From: Voacanga thouarsii
Lineage: Eukaryota > Streptophyta > Magnoliopsida > Gentianales > Apocynaceae
DNA length: 64,000 nt
Assembly (NCBI GenBank): GCA_026120185.1
Contig: JANUWF010001497.1
Location: 2,840,501 to 2,904,500 of the forward strand
Reading direction: 5' to 3'
In this document: piece after piece, positions 10,228 to 21,896 of the stretch
How positions within the stretch are numbered: the stretch's first letter is position 1
Layout: the number at the start of each line of letters is the position of its first letter
Position numbers and translations under genes: made by a program
Notes under the pieces: generated by a model
The model's database searches: none
What the model was told of the DNA's origin: nothing
The model's input: only the letters and a program-made list of their open reading frames with translations

Positions 10228-10675
10228 TGATTGAAATTCCTGGTTTTTGTATGGTTAAAATATAGAAATGGGACTACTTGTATATCTATTATAGTCGATG
10301 CATAAGAATATGAGAGTTAGTCCCAACTATTCTTGTGGAAAATTATTAGTTCATTAAGGTGATTGGGATATTGTCTAAGTATATTGGAAAATTTTGGGCT
10401 GGAATGTGTGTTGTCCTATGCATGCTACAGGAGGTTTGGAATAGGTGTTCTCTTATGCATGCTACCGGTTGGAATATGTAGCAAATATTTGATATCCTAC
10501 ATGTTGGAATGTGGAATAAGCGACAGGTCTTAGATTTGATAAATATTTAAGTTTCTAATTTTTGTGTGGTTTAAAATATAACTGGGATTATGTAGTTATC
10601 TGTTGCACATTGTTGCCTTTGAATTTGAAAGTGAGTACCAGCTATTCTTGTAGAAAATTGTTAGTGCAATAATGT
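10228..10675 (+). repeat. degenerate direct duplication, period about 310 bp
   Basis: The stretch 10228-10365 (CTGGTTTTTGTATGGTTAAA, then CTATTCTTGTGGAAAATT) recurs diverged at 10538-10675 (CTAATTTTTGTGTGGTTTAA, then CTATTCTTGTAGAAAATT). Between them is a shorter imperfect repeat of about 40-45 bp built on TATGCATGCTAC (near 10415 and 10457). No ORF or domain is visible in 10141-10980, which may be intron-like or inside the CACTA element. Confidence 0.6.
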
Positions 10676-10792
10676 AAAATGTTTATCTTGTACTTGTAAC
10701 AGAGAAACTTGTTACTGCATTGAATTCAAAATGCTATAGAGGAATTATAAAAGGAATGAAGGACATGGTTTCTTGTGAATCATTAGGTCTAT

Positions 10793-10896
10793 CTTGCAGC
10801 AATTTGAATTTGAAAACAGGAAAAAAATTGCTAGTGCATTTCTACTTGCAGCAATTTGAATTTGAAAACAGGAAAAAAATTGCTAGTGCATTTCTA
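10793..10896 (+). repeat. perfect 52-bp tandem duplication
   Basis: Two identical adjacent 52-bp units beginning CTTGCAGCAATTTGAATTTG, at 10793-10844 and 10845-10896. They are identical while the surroundings are diverged, so the duplication is recent. Confidence 0.95.
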
Positions 10897-10980
10897 CTTT
10901 TATCTCCACAATTGAGTGCCTATCCTTAATTGATTGCAGTGCACAACATTTACTTGGGTTTTTCCTTCTTGTTTGTGCAG

Positions 10981-11077
10981 GCACGCAAAAATGAAAGCTA
11001 CTTCTAAGGGGCTGCTTGGCATCAAGGAAGTTTGTGATTTAGTTTTACGTAACCACACTTTGGTTATGAAATTGTTG
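10981..11077 (+). pseudogene. exon-like gene fragment, unidentified
   Basis: A 97-bp stretch with the look of a plant internal exon: a pyrimidine-rich run ending TTTGTGCAG at 10980, and GTATGC right after it. One frame is open throughout and crosses the 3' end into the GTATGC: HAKMKATSKGLLGIKEVCD followed by LVLRNHTLVMKLL. I do not recognise the protein. It sits 0.8 kb inside a CACTA terminus, a class known to carry host gene pieces; it could also be part of the transposon's own spliced gene. Confidence 0.35.
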
Positions 11078-11125
11078 GTATGCACTATTATATTTTATGA
11101 TGAAGGATACTTATGTTTTATCTAA

Positions 11126-11917
11126 AATTTGTACATATTAATGACTATGTAATGAGTTATGGTACATTTAGTGGACTATTATTCGTAGATGTCAATATTC
11201 TCAACTTTTTATATAAAAATTTTACATCACTAATATATTAATTTTTAATTCAACAATACATTTATATACGACTCTTAGCTTGTGCCATTGAAAAAAAATA
11301 AATACGATGCTCATCTAACCATTACGAAAAATATTAAATATGACGTTTATTTTTGCAATGCTCACATATAAGACGATAAAGAAACAACACACCAAGAACC
11401 GTTGTATATATTTGAATTATTTAAGGGGCACAAGAAATCGTTTTACAAAATTAAATTTATATGCAACACATTGAGACTGTCATATATATTAGCTAAACTA
11501 AAGCATTTTTTTATAAATTATAAACGACACTCAGATGACTATTGTTATTATTAGGCCTATATAATAGTATATATGACGGCCCACAAACCACAGTATAAGA
11601 ATCTCGATATATGAACGATGGTCCCTGAACTGTCGTTATTAGTCACATTTTAAATGACAGCTTCAAAACCATCATTTATTTTGTCTCATTTGAATGGACT
11701 ATATACAACGGTTTTTTTGTCATTTTTATGGCAACAAAAAGTAATCCATCATTTAAACATTCGTAAATACAATATACGAGTCATATAATATAAACGACGC
11801 CAATATTTGTGATGGATCAAAAAACATCGTAGGACCGTCATTTATGATATAGATGACGGCTCGTTCACTACTAGCGGCAGTTTTCAAGCTGTCGCAAATA
11901 GCCTAATTTTTGTAGTG
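11126..11917 (-). mobile_element. CACTA (En/Spm) transposon end with subterminal repeats
   Basis: On the minus strand the element begins CACTACAAAAATTAGGC at 11917, the classic CACTA terminal inverted repeat. The next 750 bp are full of short diverged motifs in both directions around TGACGGC, ACGACG and AACGATGG, as in CACTA subterminal regions. The candidate 3-bp target repeat on this side is GCT (11918-11920). I could not find the opposite CACTA end to the left, so it is truncated or hidden. Confidence 0.72.
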
Positions 11918-12850
11918 GCTGATGTGCTAGTGCGTGATTGTGTATTATTGGATGTTGTGTTGGAACTTGTGTCATATTACTAGAAGCACAACATAAGGTT
12001 TTGCATTAAACGATGCCAAAGAGGGAGATTGCTAGAGTTGGTGTTGCTGAAACTCTAACAAGTAACTTTGATAATCTAAATATGTGTTTCAGTCCATCTA
12101 GGAAATAGTGGTTATTGGTATAATTTGATGCAAAGTATATCTTAACTGAATTTAGAAATCAATGTTCAGAACATCTCCAGAACATCTTGGAAAACAATCT
12201 AGTAGAGATTTTATTCTGAGAAAGATAAACTCAAGAAGGAAAAGAACTGCATTAGATTTAGGAAACAGGTAAATAGGTAATTAATTTAGCAATTTCCTAT
12301 TTTAACAAAATCATGATACCTCTGTTATTTATTTAAAGGAGCCAACTTAGAAAAAGAAGGGAGGTGATAGATTTTGAACTATATCTTCAAAGAGTTGAGC
12401 GATAAAAGACAAAGTGGAATTTGTGGTCATATCCTGAGAAGGTCTTATGCAAATACCATTAATGAGAGTTTCTATGATTCATTGTTGAACATTTTCATAA
12501 GGGATTCAAGTGCATTTGCTTCTATATTATTTATCTTCTAGACAAAGCTTGAATAAAACAATCTTTCAAAGTGACATTCTTTTTGGAGGGAAGAATATTA
12601 TATAGTCTAAAGATGACCTATCGAGTTGCTACAACTAAGTTCAACAATAGTCTTCTACAAGTTTGACAGAATGAGTACTATTTTATGTTCTTGTTGGAAT
12701 CCACTAGGAATACTTCGTTAATTGAGATAAGTGTTTCTATTGTAACTTTGCTAAAGCTTAGTGGATCTTTTAAAAGGTTATAGATTCACATACATAAGTT
12801 TGTTGATAGTCGAACTATATTATCACTTTGTTATGTTTGTTAGAGTCCTT
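11918..12850 (+). mobile_element. 3' end and LTR of a second type of copia element (SIRE-like)
   Basis: AAAGAGGGAGATT (12018-12030) is a copia-type polypurine tract, followed by an LTR-like start TGCTAGAGTTGG at 12030. The preceding 100 bp would be the end of the internal region but no protein is legible. The tract-plus-TG(T/C)TAGAG layout is common in SIRE-type plant copia elements. The right end was not located; 12850 is a rough limit, and no primer site follows. Confidence 0.4.
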
Positions 12851-13704
12851 ACTTTACTACTTGTCAAACTAATGTAATTTTAATAAGAAGTTTAACAAAA
12901 TCACATGAAGTTGACAAATCAAACATAATACTTACCAACAATATTTAAGTAACCCTATTGCAAACCCATCTTCCTTATATATGATAACAACTGTGAAGAA
13001 TCAACCATAAGCTAAAGAACAATAATAAAATTAAATGATTATCCTTGATTACTGTTTTCAATCTCCTTCGACTAAGATTATTAGCAATACCGTGTATGTT
13101 CTATATAAACAAATTCATCTTTAATTCGATATTGAGGGTGCCAACATGAAATATTTACTCTGTGAGTAGGCAAACATCTCAAGGCAATTTGATGCTTCTT
13201 CTTTATCCATTTATTAACAATTGTATTCCTCTTCTACAAGCCTTTCCCATCTAAGAACTAAATAAAATCATCCTAGACTTAAGGGCACTCAGTATTTGAG
13301 TAATATGATCTAGATAGAATAATTGTTTGTGAACAATTCTATTGCTTATCCAATAATGGGGGCAGCAATACCTCCAGTCGCAGATTATCAAATTAAATAT
13401 GTATTTGAGATTGACCATACTTTGAAGGTCCTATGGGTTCTAACTGGGTAGCAGCATCAATAAATTCCTTTTGAGCCTCTAAACTTGTAATAACAATCCT
13501 AGGACAAGACTTTCACTGTTATTCCAGTATTATAATGTTTCTCCAACTTCTATAAGAGTTAGCTGACTCCTTAGCTTTTGAAGCTATCAAAACTACTTTA
13601 CCTTTGTTAGGCCAATTAATAGCCACCAAAACCTTAGCAGGACTACTAAAGTTTCCACTTGTACCAATGGGCCACAATCAACCAAACTTTAAATTAAAAT
13701 GCCA
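12851..13704. other. unassigned AT-rich stretch
   Basis: No ORF above 60 codons, no tRNA, no terminal repeats and no similarity to other parts of the window that I can see. Some minus-strand sequence between 13450 and 13680 is short-range open but matches nothing I recognise. Confidence 0.5.
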
Positions 13705-15070
13705 AAACACTTAAACCATACATCTGGACAAGTATACCCATCGTGTGATATAGTATCACAATGGCTAGTATCGAAGATCCTCAGGAAAAGGATAAAAGTA
13801 GCACTATTAGCTTTTCTTCTATTGTTTAGTCTAACAAATTAATAGAATATATTAACTAGAAAGGGCAAACCTAAAAAATTAACACATCCCCAAATAATAT
13901 TGACCATGAGAAAATTAAGGATAGGAATTAGTATATAAGACATGTACTTGTCAAGAATCCCCCAACATAAGTACTAAACCAAACTAAAGATCGTTAACTT
14001 CTAATTTTAATATCAGTATAGGTCACAGATATGCAAATTCTTAGCTAATTAAATGATATTTTTACCTTTCTAATTGAACTAAAGAAACATTAAATATAAA
14101 CCCCGAATAATCCAAAAGAACCCAATACCTCTATCTCTAGGTGATATCAAACTCCCAATGATTAAAAAAAGCTCAAATCTCTCAACATCTTTTTTGAGTT
14201 AATCGAAGGAAAATCCACATTGAATCCATTAATTTGAACTCAATTCCTAGCCTAATTTCTCGAATTCATAGGAGAAAGCAACCCAAATAACAAATCGAAT
14301 ACAATAAAATTAAGTAATCATTCATTAAGAATTAGAAATCAATAAATCACGATTAGATTTAACAAAAGAACAAACTAGAGTTCATCCTTTCAAAATACAA
14401 GTAAAATATTCAATACAAATTGACAAAGGAAAAATAAAAGAAAGGGAGAAAGGAATGCTCATTGACAAACTGCCTCCATCTTCAATCTTTAATCCTTCCT
14501 TGAATCGACACTCCAATCTCTTCAATCTATTCTCTCGTGTGTGGATGTTATTCTCCATTGTTGGCTGCACTCTTTGTCCCCAAATGTTCTATTTATAGGC
14601 CCAAAGACACTCTCAAAATGGTGTGAGAAATAGAACTAAAATTTTGGTTTCCGACATTGACCGGTGCCTGTTAGAGTTTAGAACCGGCGCCTATTATTTA
14701 TTTTTCTTCATGACTCATACTTGTTCAAGTAGTCAAGTTATGGATTGGTTATGTATTTTTCAAAAAAGCTGGTCCATGGCTTGAAAAGCCATGGATTGGT
14801 TATATAATTTCTTTTATAGCCGGTCCTTAGCTTTGTAAGCCATGGTTAGCTTTGTGCAACCACTCTATAGCGTTTCAAGCCTAGACCAATTATTCAGTGC
14901 GCAAGCTTCTATTTTTCTGCATTTTTATTTTTGTTATTCCTCAAATTTACTTTATTTAACCCTACTCAAAATAATATATAAATATAGGAATAAGTAGTCA
15001 TTTAGATATTATTTTACAACAAATACATTACAGTTTATGTAGGAATTATGTATATTATGAACACTCATCA
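13705..15070 (-). repeat. LTR of Tat/Athila-like element T2 (minus strand)
   Basis: Read on the minus strand it starts TGATGAGTGTTC at 15070, right after the tract at 15073-15085, and ends near 13705 next to TTTTGGCA (13700-13706), a possible primer-site remnant. The palindromic region (accggtgcc, then accggcgcc) lies at 14655-14692. CTATAAATAG at 14588-14600 is the likely TATA box. It is diverged from T1 and T3 and closer to T4. Confidence 0.7.
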
Positions 15071-15985
15071 TCTCCCCCCCACTTAAAATTTTGCTTCTCC
15101 TCAAGCAAAATATAATTATTCACAAAAGTAAAGAATAACTAGCTTATGAGAAAAATAAAATTAAAAAAATCTACATAGCATTCTAGGTAAATTAACTAGA
15201 ACAACATATATGTAATAAAGTGAAAATGGTAGAGACATTATTTTGTCCTCTTTCTTAGAATTCATCCCAACACTTATCTATCTAAGTTAATCTCATTTAT
15301 ACCTGTATATTAAGCTAGACACAACTAAGAACATCAAAATTAAACTAAACAAATTTATGCCAATTCAATATGATCCACTTCATCCATTGAGTCAAGAATA
15401 TGAACTATGTGATTTGTATAAGTTAGAATTAACCGACTCTCAAGCCTCGTGGATTACAAAAGGTACAAACATTACAAGTATTATATCACTTTACAAAATA
15501 CATTACACTTTGATACAATAATACATTTCAAATTGGAATAGCAAAGTAAGAGCCTCTCATTTTTCATTATTTTTCTACAAAAGAATGCATTTATAATGAT
15601 TTTAACTTGAATATTTTGTTTGCATCCTTTGCATTTTTGTTTTTTTTCTTATTTATTTATTTTTGATTTTATTATTTTTTTCTTTTCTTTTCCATCACAT
15701 GTTGTTTTTGGTCATAGGACATGCACTTTGCATTCCTAGAGCTTCTCTTCTCCTCACTTTGGTAGGTGTAATAAGCAACTTACCTCTTGCAACTATTTGC
15801 TTTTACAATGGAGTATAAAATATACAATTGAAGATTTATATAATACAAAATACAAAATAAATAAATAAATAAATGAGAATTGCCATGAAACTAAAAATAT
15901 GCCAACAATCTACACTCTATATTTCATCACAAAGTTGTCATCCGTTCTCGAAGAATTAAGCTTCACAATATTTTCAAAGGCATAA
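15071..15985 (-). mobile_element. T2 3' internal region with polypurine tract (minus strand)
   Basis: The minus strand reads GCTTGAGGAGAAGCAAAATT, then AAGTGGGGGGGAGA, then the LTR: the standard 3' end of a Tat-like element. The rest is AT-rich non-coding sequence. It is split by T3 and seems to resume at 17611-17938. Confidence 0.7.
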
Positions 15986-16157
15986 TGATAGGGGCTAAAA
16001 TCACCATTATTTTCCTAGTTATTTGAGGTTGCTTTGTGATACATTTGTTGGAATAACTAGGTAAATTCCTTCCTATTTGACATTTTGCTTGTAAAAAGTA
16101 TTTTTGACAAATTTGTGCATATTTGAGTTAAATTCAAGTAAAAAATGAACAGTTACA

Positions 16158-16400
16158 AAATGCACCTAGCGCCAGGCCCAACCAAGGGACCAGGCGTGGG
16201 TCCATTCTAGTAAAGTAGAGGAAATCGGGCAATGTTCAAGAAGAAAACAAAACAGACCTGGCACTAGGTCTGGCAAGTGGACCAGGCATCGAGTCCATTC
16301 TGTCCGGCCAGCGAAAACAAAGCAAAAATTCAGAGGAAGAACAGATTGTACTTGGTACCAAGTGGGTCAAAGGTACCCGGCACCAGGCCCACTTTGGAAA
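16158..16400 (+). repeat. palindromic GC-rich array in LTR T3
   Basis: Three units matching those of T1: ACCTAGCGCCAGGCCC with GGACCAGGCGTGGGTCC, then AGACCTGGCACTAGGTCT with GGACCAGGCATCGAGTCC, then TACTTGGTACCAAGTGGGTC with GGCACCAGGCCC. Order and spacing are kept, single bases differ. Confidence 0.75.
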
Positions 16401-17232
16401 GCGAAAATTCTGTGCACGAATTTGAAAATTTTCTAAAGATTTCGGTATTTTCTAATTCTTACTTGGCCAAGATTCCTCCATCAACAAATTTAGCATCAAA
16501 GAGTCTTATAAATGCAAGAGAAAACACAAGAGAAGGTGTGTGAAGGTGGATCCAATAGCATAAATTCAAATCACTCATTGAAGGATGAATTCACCCAGTC
16601 AAGGAGGATTGTTCAAGAGAGTCTTCAATGGTGAAAAAAGAGGCTTGTCTATGAGTGATTTCTTTTATCTTTATTTTCTTTTTCTATAACAATGTTGTAT
16701 TCAATGTTTTTATTGTAATTTAACATTATTTTGGATTCATGATTTTGTGTTAATTTAGTTATTTGATTTTTTTTTATCATATTTGGTGTTTGATTACTTG
16801 TTATCATTAGTTATTGATGCAAGTTCTTCTAATGGACTTGGGACAATGATGTTAGTAGTTTTATTGCATTAGTTTTGTATTTGTCTAATCTTGATGGACT
16901 TGAGCAATGAAGTTAAGATTATAGGACTAAGTAATCAAAGATTAGTTGATTTCACATTGAGCAAAGGGTTATTAGCTAATTTCATACTTATAAGGAATTG
17001 AGCCTAATGCATATTTTGGTTATATTAGCTTGATTGATAAATTTGTTAATATGAATCAAAATATAGGATTCCATAGATTGACAAACGAAGTGGAATTTAT
17101 CTAAATAGATTCATGACTTGTGAAATGATTGAATTTTACTTTATATTCCTTCATAATGCCAAGATGATAATTAGTTGAGAGAATTTCTAGTTGGTTTATT
17201 ATCATGTTTTCTAGGATAATTGTTTAAATTGA

Positions 17233-17252
17233 ATATTCCTACATTCTTGAGT

Positions 17253-17297
<45 letters not shown>

Positions 17298-17470
17298 TTA
17301 TTTTCTCACTTTATTGGGCCGGTTAAACAATGAATAAAAAGTGATTAGTTTGTACTTGCATATTCCTACATCCTTGAGTTGTATATATTTCTTTATTTTT
17401 CTTTTTCTTATTTTCTCACTTTATTGGGACGGTTAAATAATGAATAAAAAGTGATTAGTGTGTACTTGTT
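17233..17470 (+). repeat. (TA)n microsatellite within a 128-bp tandem duplication
   Basis: (TA)20 at 17255-17295. The unit from ATATTCCTACAT (17233) to AAGTGATTAGT... is repeated from 17361 with few changes; the first unit holds the TA run where the second has a T-rich tract. T1 has only one unit, so the duplication is specific to T3. Confidence 0.85.
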
Positions 17471-17610
17471 CCTTTGAGGATCGATACTCGTTAATTCCCT
17501 ATACTATACTTGCTCGTATGTATATTTTAGGATTAATATTTTAATGAAAACTTGACTAAGGGATGGATTTAAATTTTGATTATTTTTATACATCCAAAAT
17601 TTATACATTA

Positions 17611-17938
17611 GTTAACTTACTTCTCAAAACTAAGCACATGCATGCCCAATGTATAAGTGTACATAAAATTTACTCTCCAAGAAAAGTCTTAAGTAGAATT
17701 TTTAAGAAAAAAGATAAATAATAGTCCTTCCCTTCTTTTTTTTTTTTTTTCCAATTTTGTAACTAATGTCTTGATTGAAATTATGGAATCACACTCTTAT
17801 AAATTGGCTAACAATATTGAGCTCATAGATGTTTCTAGATGGGAAGGGACCGATTCCATAAAGAGAAGTTTAATGAATTTAGACAATGTTTGTACTCATC
17901 TATTAAGATGCTTCAACTAATGTCTAACATCACATTAC
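17611..17938 (-). mobile_element. probable continuation of T2 3' internal region
   Basis: AT-rich, non-coding, with a 16-T run at about 17735. It is placed with T2 because it lies on the far side of LTR T3. No conserved motif is visible. Confidence 0.4.
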
Positions 17939-18180
17939 TATGAGACCCGAAGAGGGGTGGGGATGTCGCCCTATCTTTAGGACTAGGGGTCTTTATAACT
18001 AAGTGAAAAGGATAAAGTATGAAACCCAACACAAAAGGAATACATCACATCAAAACTTAACACAAGGTCTCGAAAATAAAATTTTAGTGTACAAATCCAA
18101 ATCCAAGATTTAAATGAACAATGTCTAAAATAAACAAGTATCCTCTCATTCATGAATAAATAAAAGAGCATTGAAACTTG
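17939..18180 (-). mobile_element. chromovirus LTR fragment R4
   Basis: The GC-rich LTR end (GGGGATGTCGCCC...GGGGTCTTTATAACTAAG) matches R2, R3 and, in reverse, R1. Only the promoter-proximal 240 bp or so of the LTR is present before copia LTR F begins. The first bases (TATGAGACCC) are diverged from TGTAACACCC. Similarity to R2 may run on to about 18205, which leaves the boundary with F uncertain. Confidence 0.65.
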
Positions 18181-19636
18181 TGAAGGATCGCGGGAAAATT
18201 AAATACGTAGTGGAAGATAGCACATTAAAAATTTTTTCCTAGCCAAAGTGTAGAAATACTTACTTCTAGGGTGATTAACTTTAATAACCGGAGTCAGATT
18301 CGGGTTCAATGGTGCTTGTTGAACAGGAGTATCTACTTGTTCCGTAGGGACACCAACTAACTATCGGCTCCTTCGCAACAAACACTTACCGTGTTTGCTA
18401 GCTCCTGACCTTTCAGAGTATTCTCTAACCACAATAGACCTCTAGCGGAAAAAGTAGAATTAGGGTGAAGAAAATTGGAACAAAATAGAAAAGCTAAATG
18501 TTACGGAAAAAAAAAAAAAACGAAGGAAACAAAAACCTAAGAAAAATGGTGGCTATTTTTTCACTGGAAAAATCGAAAGCAATACTTTTAATTTTTGATT
18601 TAATCAACCTCTCCAAAAGCACACGAGATGCCTATTAATTATATTACCTTTCCTTTTTTCTTTTTAGAACCAAAACCAGCCACCTATATATCTTTCGTTT
18701 CCTTTTTCCTCTTTTCTTTTTTTTCTTTTTACATGACAGCTTCCATCAAAACTCTGATGGGCTATGCTATCTTAATTTGTCCAATGACTAATTAAATAGC
18801 TCTCTTATTTATTAATTAATCCATTTGGGCCCAATCAAAAATTATCCAAAATAATTAATTAATAAACTAATTAATTAAATTAGTTCTTTTATTAATTAAT
18901 TAACTACTTGGGCCTAATATAAAATTACCTAAGATAATTAATTAATGAACTAATTAACTAAATTGGCCTAATTAATTATTCTAGTCAAATAAATAAATAA
19001 TTGGACTCCTAGAATAATTCCTCCAATAATAAATTCACTCAATAAGCCAATGTAGTAAATAAATTTACTAAGGTTATTTGAGCTACTTTGGGGAGCCAAA
19101 GTCATATTATTCTTGGTTACTAAAATATCCAAAATACTCCCACTAAAAAATAGCTGTATTTTAATTATTTTAAATATTTCATTTATCACCATATGAAAAT
19201 ATTGACCAAAAAAAAAAAATTTGAAAGTGCAGTGTCTCCGCCCTACAGGTGTAATGACAAAAATACCCCTCAACGTAACACCCGTCATTGAGATAGAAAA
19301 ATAGTACTAACACCTTTCTCAATGACATCTACCATCCTTTGATAACTAGTCCGATAATCCACGACTTCCAGTACTATCTACTTATCACAGGGAACAATCC
19401 AAAAGTGTACATACTTAGTTATGTTTCCCAAGACCCTAGATTATTAGATTATCCCGGACAATCACAATGTTGTGATTTCTTAACGTAATGAAGTATAGAA
19501 ACTCTATTGTATAAGTCTGTCTTAATTAACTAGGGCCATACACCCAACGTACAAGATTATTGGACTTGTGATAAGACCTCATCCAACATACATCAAAGTG
19601 TAGAAGTCTAGCTTCACCACACTACTAACTTACACT
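18181..19636 (-). repeat. diverged copia LTR fragment F
   Basis: From about 18990 the sequence matches the minus-strand copia LTRs closely in order (CTACAGGTGTAATGACAAAA, CATCTACCATCC, AATCCACGACTTCC, ACTAACTTACACTT). It breaks off where the full LTR of element D begins. The left 800 bp are only weakly similar. It reads as the LTR of an older copy into which D inserted; the remainder would lie beyond the window. Confidence 0.6.
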
Positions 19637-21526
19637 TGAAGTTCTAAATAACGAACAGAAACCATGCATGCATGAAATAAAACCAAAAAAACTGTGACAC
19701 AGAATGGCAAAAAACATCAATAGCTCTTCATGTCGTTGGCTTGTTGGCTGAGAAGATGAGCACACCACTAGAACGATTGCTTGTCTTGACAACGATTCTG
19801 GTTGAAAACTAGCAATCCGCCTACTCCTCCGGGGCATGAATGCGAAGTCTTTTGCTTCTTAGAATATTCCACCGCCCAATTTAAATTGGTGAAACAACTT
19901 AGGCGAGAAAAGGCTCTTCTTGATCCTTTGTTATTGATTAGCAAAATCAACAAGATAAATAACAAGGAAATAGGAGATGCACGAGAGAGAGAGGAGAAGG
20001 CTGTTTTTTTCCCCCCTGTGTGTTCTGTGTGTATTCTCTAATAGAAATCCACGAATATTCACTATCATGATAACCAAGCCCCAATGTTTTAATATTCAAA
20101 ACATCTGAAGGCTATCAACAGAAGAGATTTGGCTTAGCCTAAACTCTTTCGTTCCATGAATTAAAATAATCCTTTAGTCCAAGCTATTGGGCCAAAAATA
20201 ATTTTTTATTTTCTGTGGATTCAATGAGCCCAAAATAATAATTATTAATTATTTATTTCTTGGGCTTATTAAAATAACCCAATAAATAATTAATAAGACC
20301 AAATGAACTAAAATAATGATTTAAGCCTTTTATTAACTAGTTTAGGCCCAAGTTAATTTTGTAATTATTTAATCTGGGCTTACGCTCTGAATAATTAATT
20401 AACTAATTAAACTAAATAATAAATTTAATTTCTCTCATTCCTTCATTATATTCCAGTCCAAAAATAAATTAGGCTTCTTGAATAAAATAAAATCCTTTTT
20501 ATTGAGACCATTTCCTCGACCTAAAATTAATTAGGACTTGCAGGCTATTCCGAGGATCAAAAAGACACATCACCAAGCTACTAAACTGACCAAAATACCA
20601 TTGTTATATATATAGCTGTAATTTGTATTTTAAATATTTTTTAATATCACCATAAAGAAATATTGACCTTAAGGACAATGTTGTGTTAGTTATGTCTTCG
20701 ACCTACAAGTAAAATGACTAAAATATCCCTTTACACACTGTTGTGCATTTAGAGAGGAAAGACTGTATTAACACATCTCTAAAAGACATCTACCATCCTT
20801 AGGCTTCTAGTCCAATGATCCACGACTTCTTAGAATACTTTCGCTTTCCAATAGAGCTACCCTAAAGCAAATATTCAAGTCATATTCCCCAGGGCCCTGG
20901 ATAATTATATCATTCAGACAACCACAATGGGCGATATAATGTAGACACTATCTTGTACAAGTCTGTTTTGACTAACTAGTTACATATACCCAACATACAA
21001 GTATATTGATCCTTCTAAAGAACCTCAACTATAATATATCAAAGCATACGCTTCCAACTTCGTCAGACTACCAACTTATACTTAAGCTATAGAGTACAAG
21101 TCCATGCTGTAATAGTAGTAGTCTAGGTTTCTATCATATAGTACTTTTGGAAACTACTACTACAGGTCATATTCTACATATTCGAAATACTCTTGTGTTA
21201 TGAAATGAGAAGACTACTCATTGGCTAAAGGCAAGCCATTCTCTATTTAGAATTCATAACACAATAACCTTGCCATAATGAGATTCCTATTCTCATCATT
21301 CGATTAAGAATAATAGTTTATGTGTTAAGTATCCTATGGTCCATACCTTACTGTGAAAGACCTCCATTCATATGAACCATTTACTTTAACACAATGGGTC
21401 TTTTTCAATAAAAAATGTGTACAAATATAAAGAATATTTCACAAACAATTTTAGAGAAAAATACTTTCATTAGTACAAGTCAAAATTAGATAAAAAATCT
21501 AGTCTAAGAGGGCATACATCCCAGCA
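19637..21526 (-). repeat. 3' LTR of copia D
   Basis: 1890 bp, the same length as the LTRs of the B/C array. On the minus strand it begins TGCTGGGATGTATGCCCTC at 21526 and ends near ACTTCA at 19637. Its end half carries a GGAATATTCCAC-like segment shared with the plus-strand solo LTR at 40461-42490 rather than with B/C, so two LTR subtypes are present. The small ORFs inside it are fortuitous. Confidence 0.82.
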
Positions 21527-21540
21527 ATCTCCCACTTACA
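21527..21540 (-). promoter_or_regulatory. polypurine tract, copia D
   Basis: TGTAAGTGGGAGAT on the minus strand, immediately before the LTR. Confidence 0.85.
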
Positions 21541-21896
21541 CTCTATGACTAAGTAAGTCCATATGTGTCTACCCCTATAGCGTCTAAGTGTCTTCTAAAG
21601 ACTCTCTCTACCAAAGGCTTAGTGAAAGAATCTGCTAGATTATTTTTCGAGGCAATCTATTCCACCAAGACTTCCCATCTCTAGATGAAATCCCGGATCA
21701 GGTGGTACTTCCTCTCTATGTGCTTCTCTTTTTTGTAGTTCTTGGGTTCTTTGGATTGTGAGACTGCACTGGTGTTGTCGCAATGCATCACAACTGACTT
21801 GTCCATTTGTGGCAGGACTCCAAGTTCCAAAAGGAACTTTCGGAGCCAAACTGCCTCCTTAGATACCTTCGAAGTTTCCACATACTCAACTTCTAT
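21541..21896 (-). pseudogene. RNase H C-terminal part of copia D
   Basis: Carries the third acidic segment of RNase H (MHCDNTSAVSQSKEP) and KHIERKYHLIRDFI. The downstream end is frame-broken before the polypurine tract. It is cut from the rest of RNase H by solo LTR R2 just after the MEAEY-equivalent region; the protein match resumes at 26120. Confidence 0.88.

Larger units (their letters stand above)
15986..17610 (+). mobile_element. Tat/Athila-like solo LTR T3
   Basis: A 1625-bp LTR homologous to T1 over its whole length, starting TGATAGGGGCTAAAATC. No primer site follows and T2-like sequence lies on both sides, so it is a solo LTR or a trimmed insertion. The flanks CATAA and GTTAA are only weakly alike, so the target repeat is unproven. 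It carries the palindromic array at 16158-16400 and TATAAAT at 16507. Confidence 0.75.

Noticed and set aside
16277..16543. 88-codon plus-strand ORF in LTR T3
   Set aside because: Overlaps the palindromic array and TATA region; the frame is not kept in T1.
18181..18480. Exact left end of copia LTR F at 18181
   Set aside because: TGAAGG resembles the copia LTR end, but the next bases (AGGATCG...GAAAA) also resemble chromovirus LTR sequence at the matching place in R2, so the border is left approximate. For the same reason I did not claim a copia insertion hotspot about 250 bp into chromovirus LTRs.
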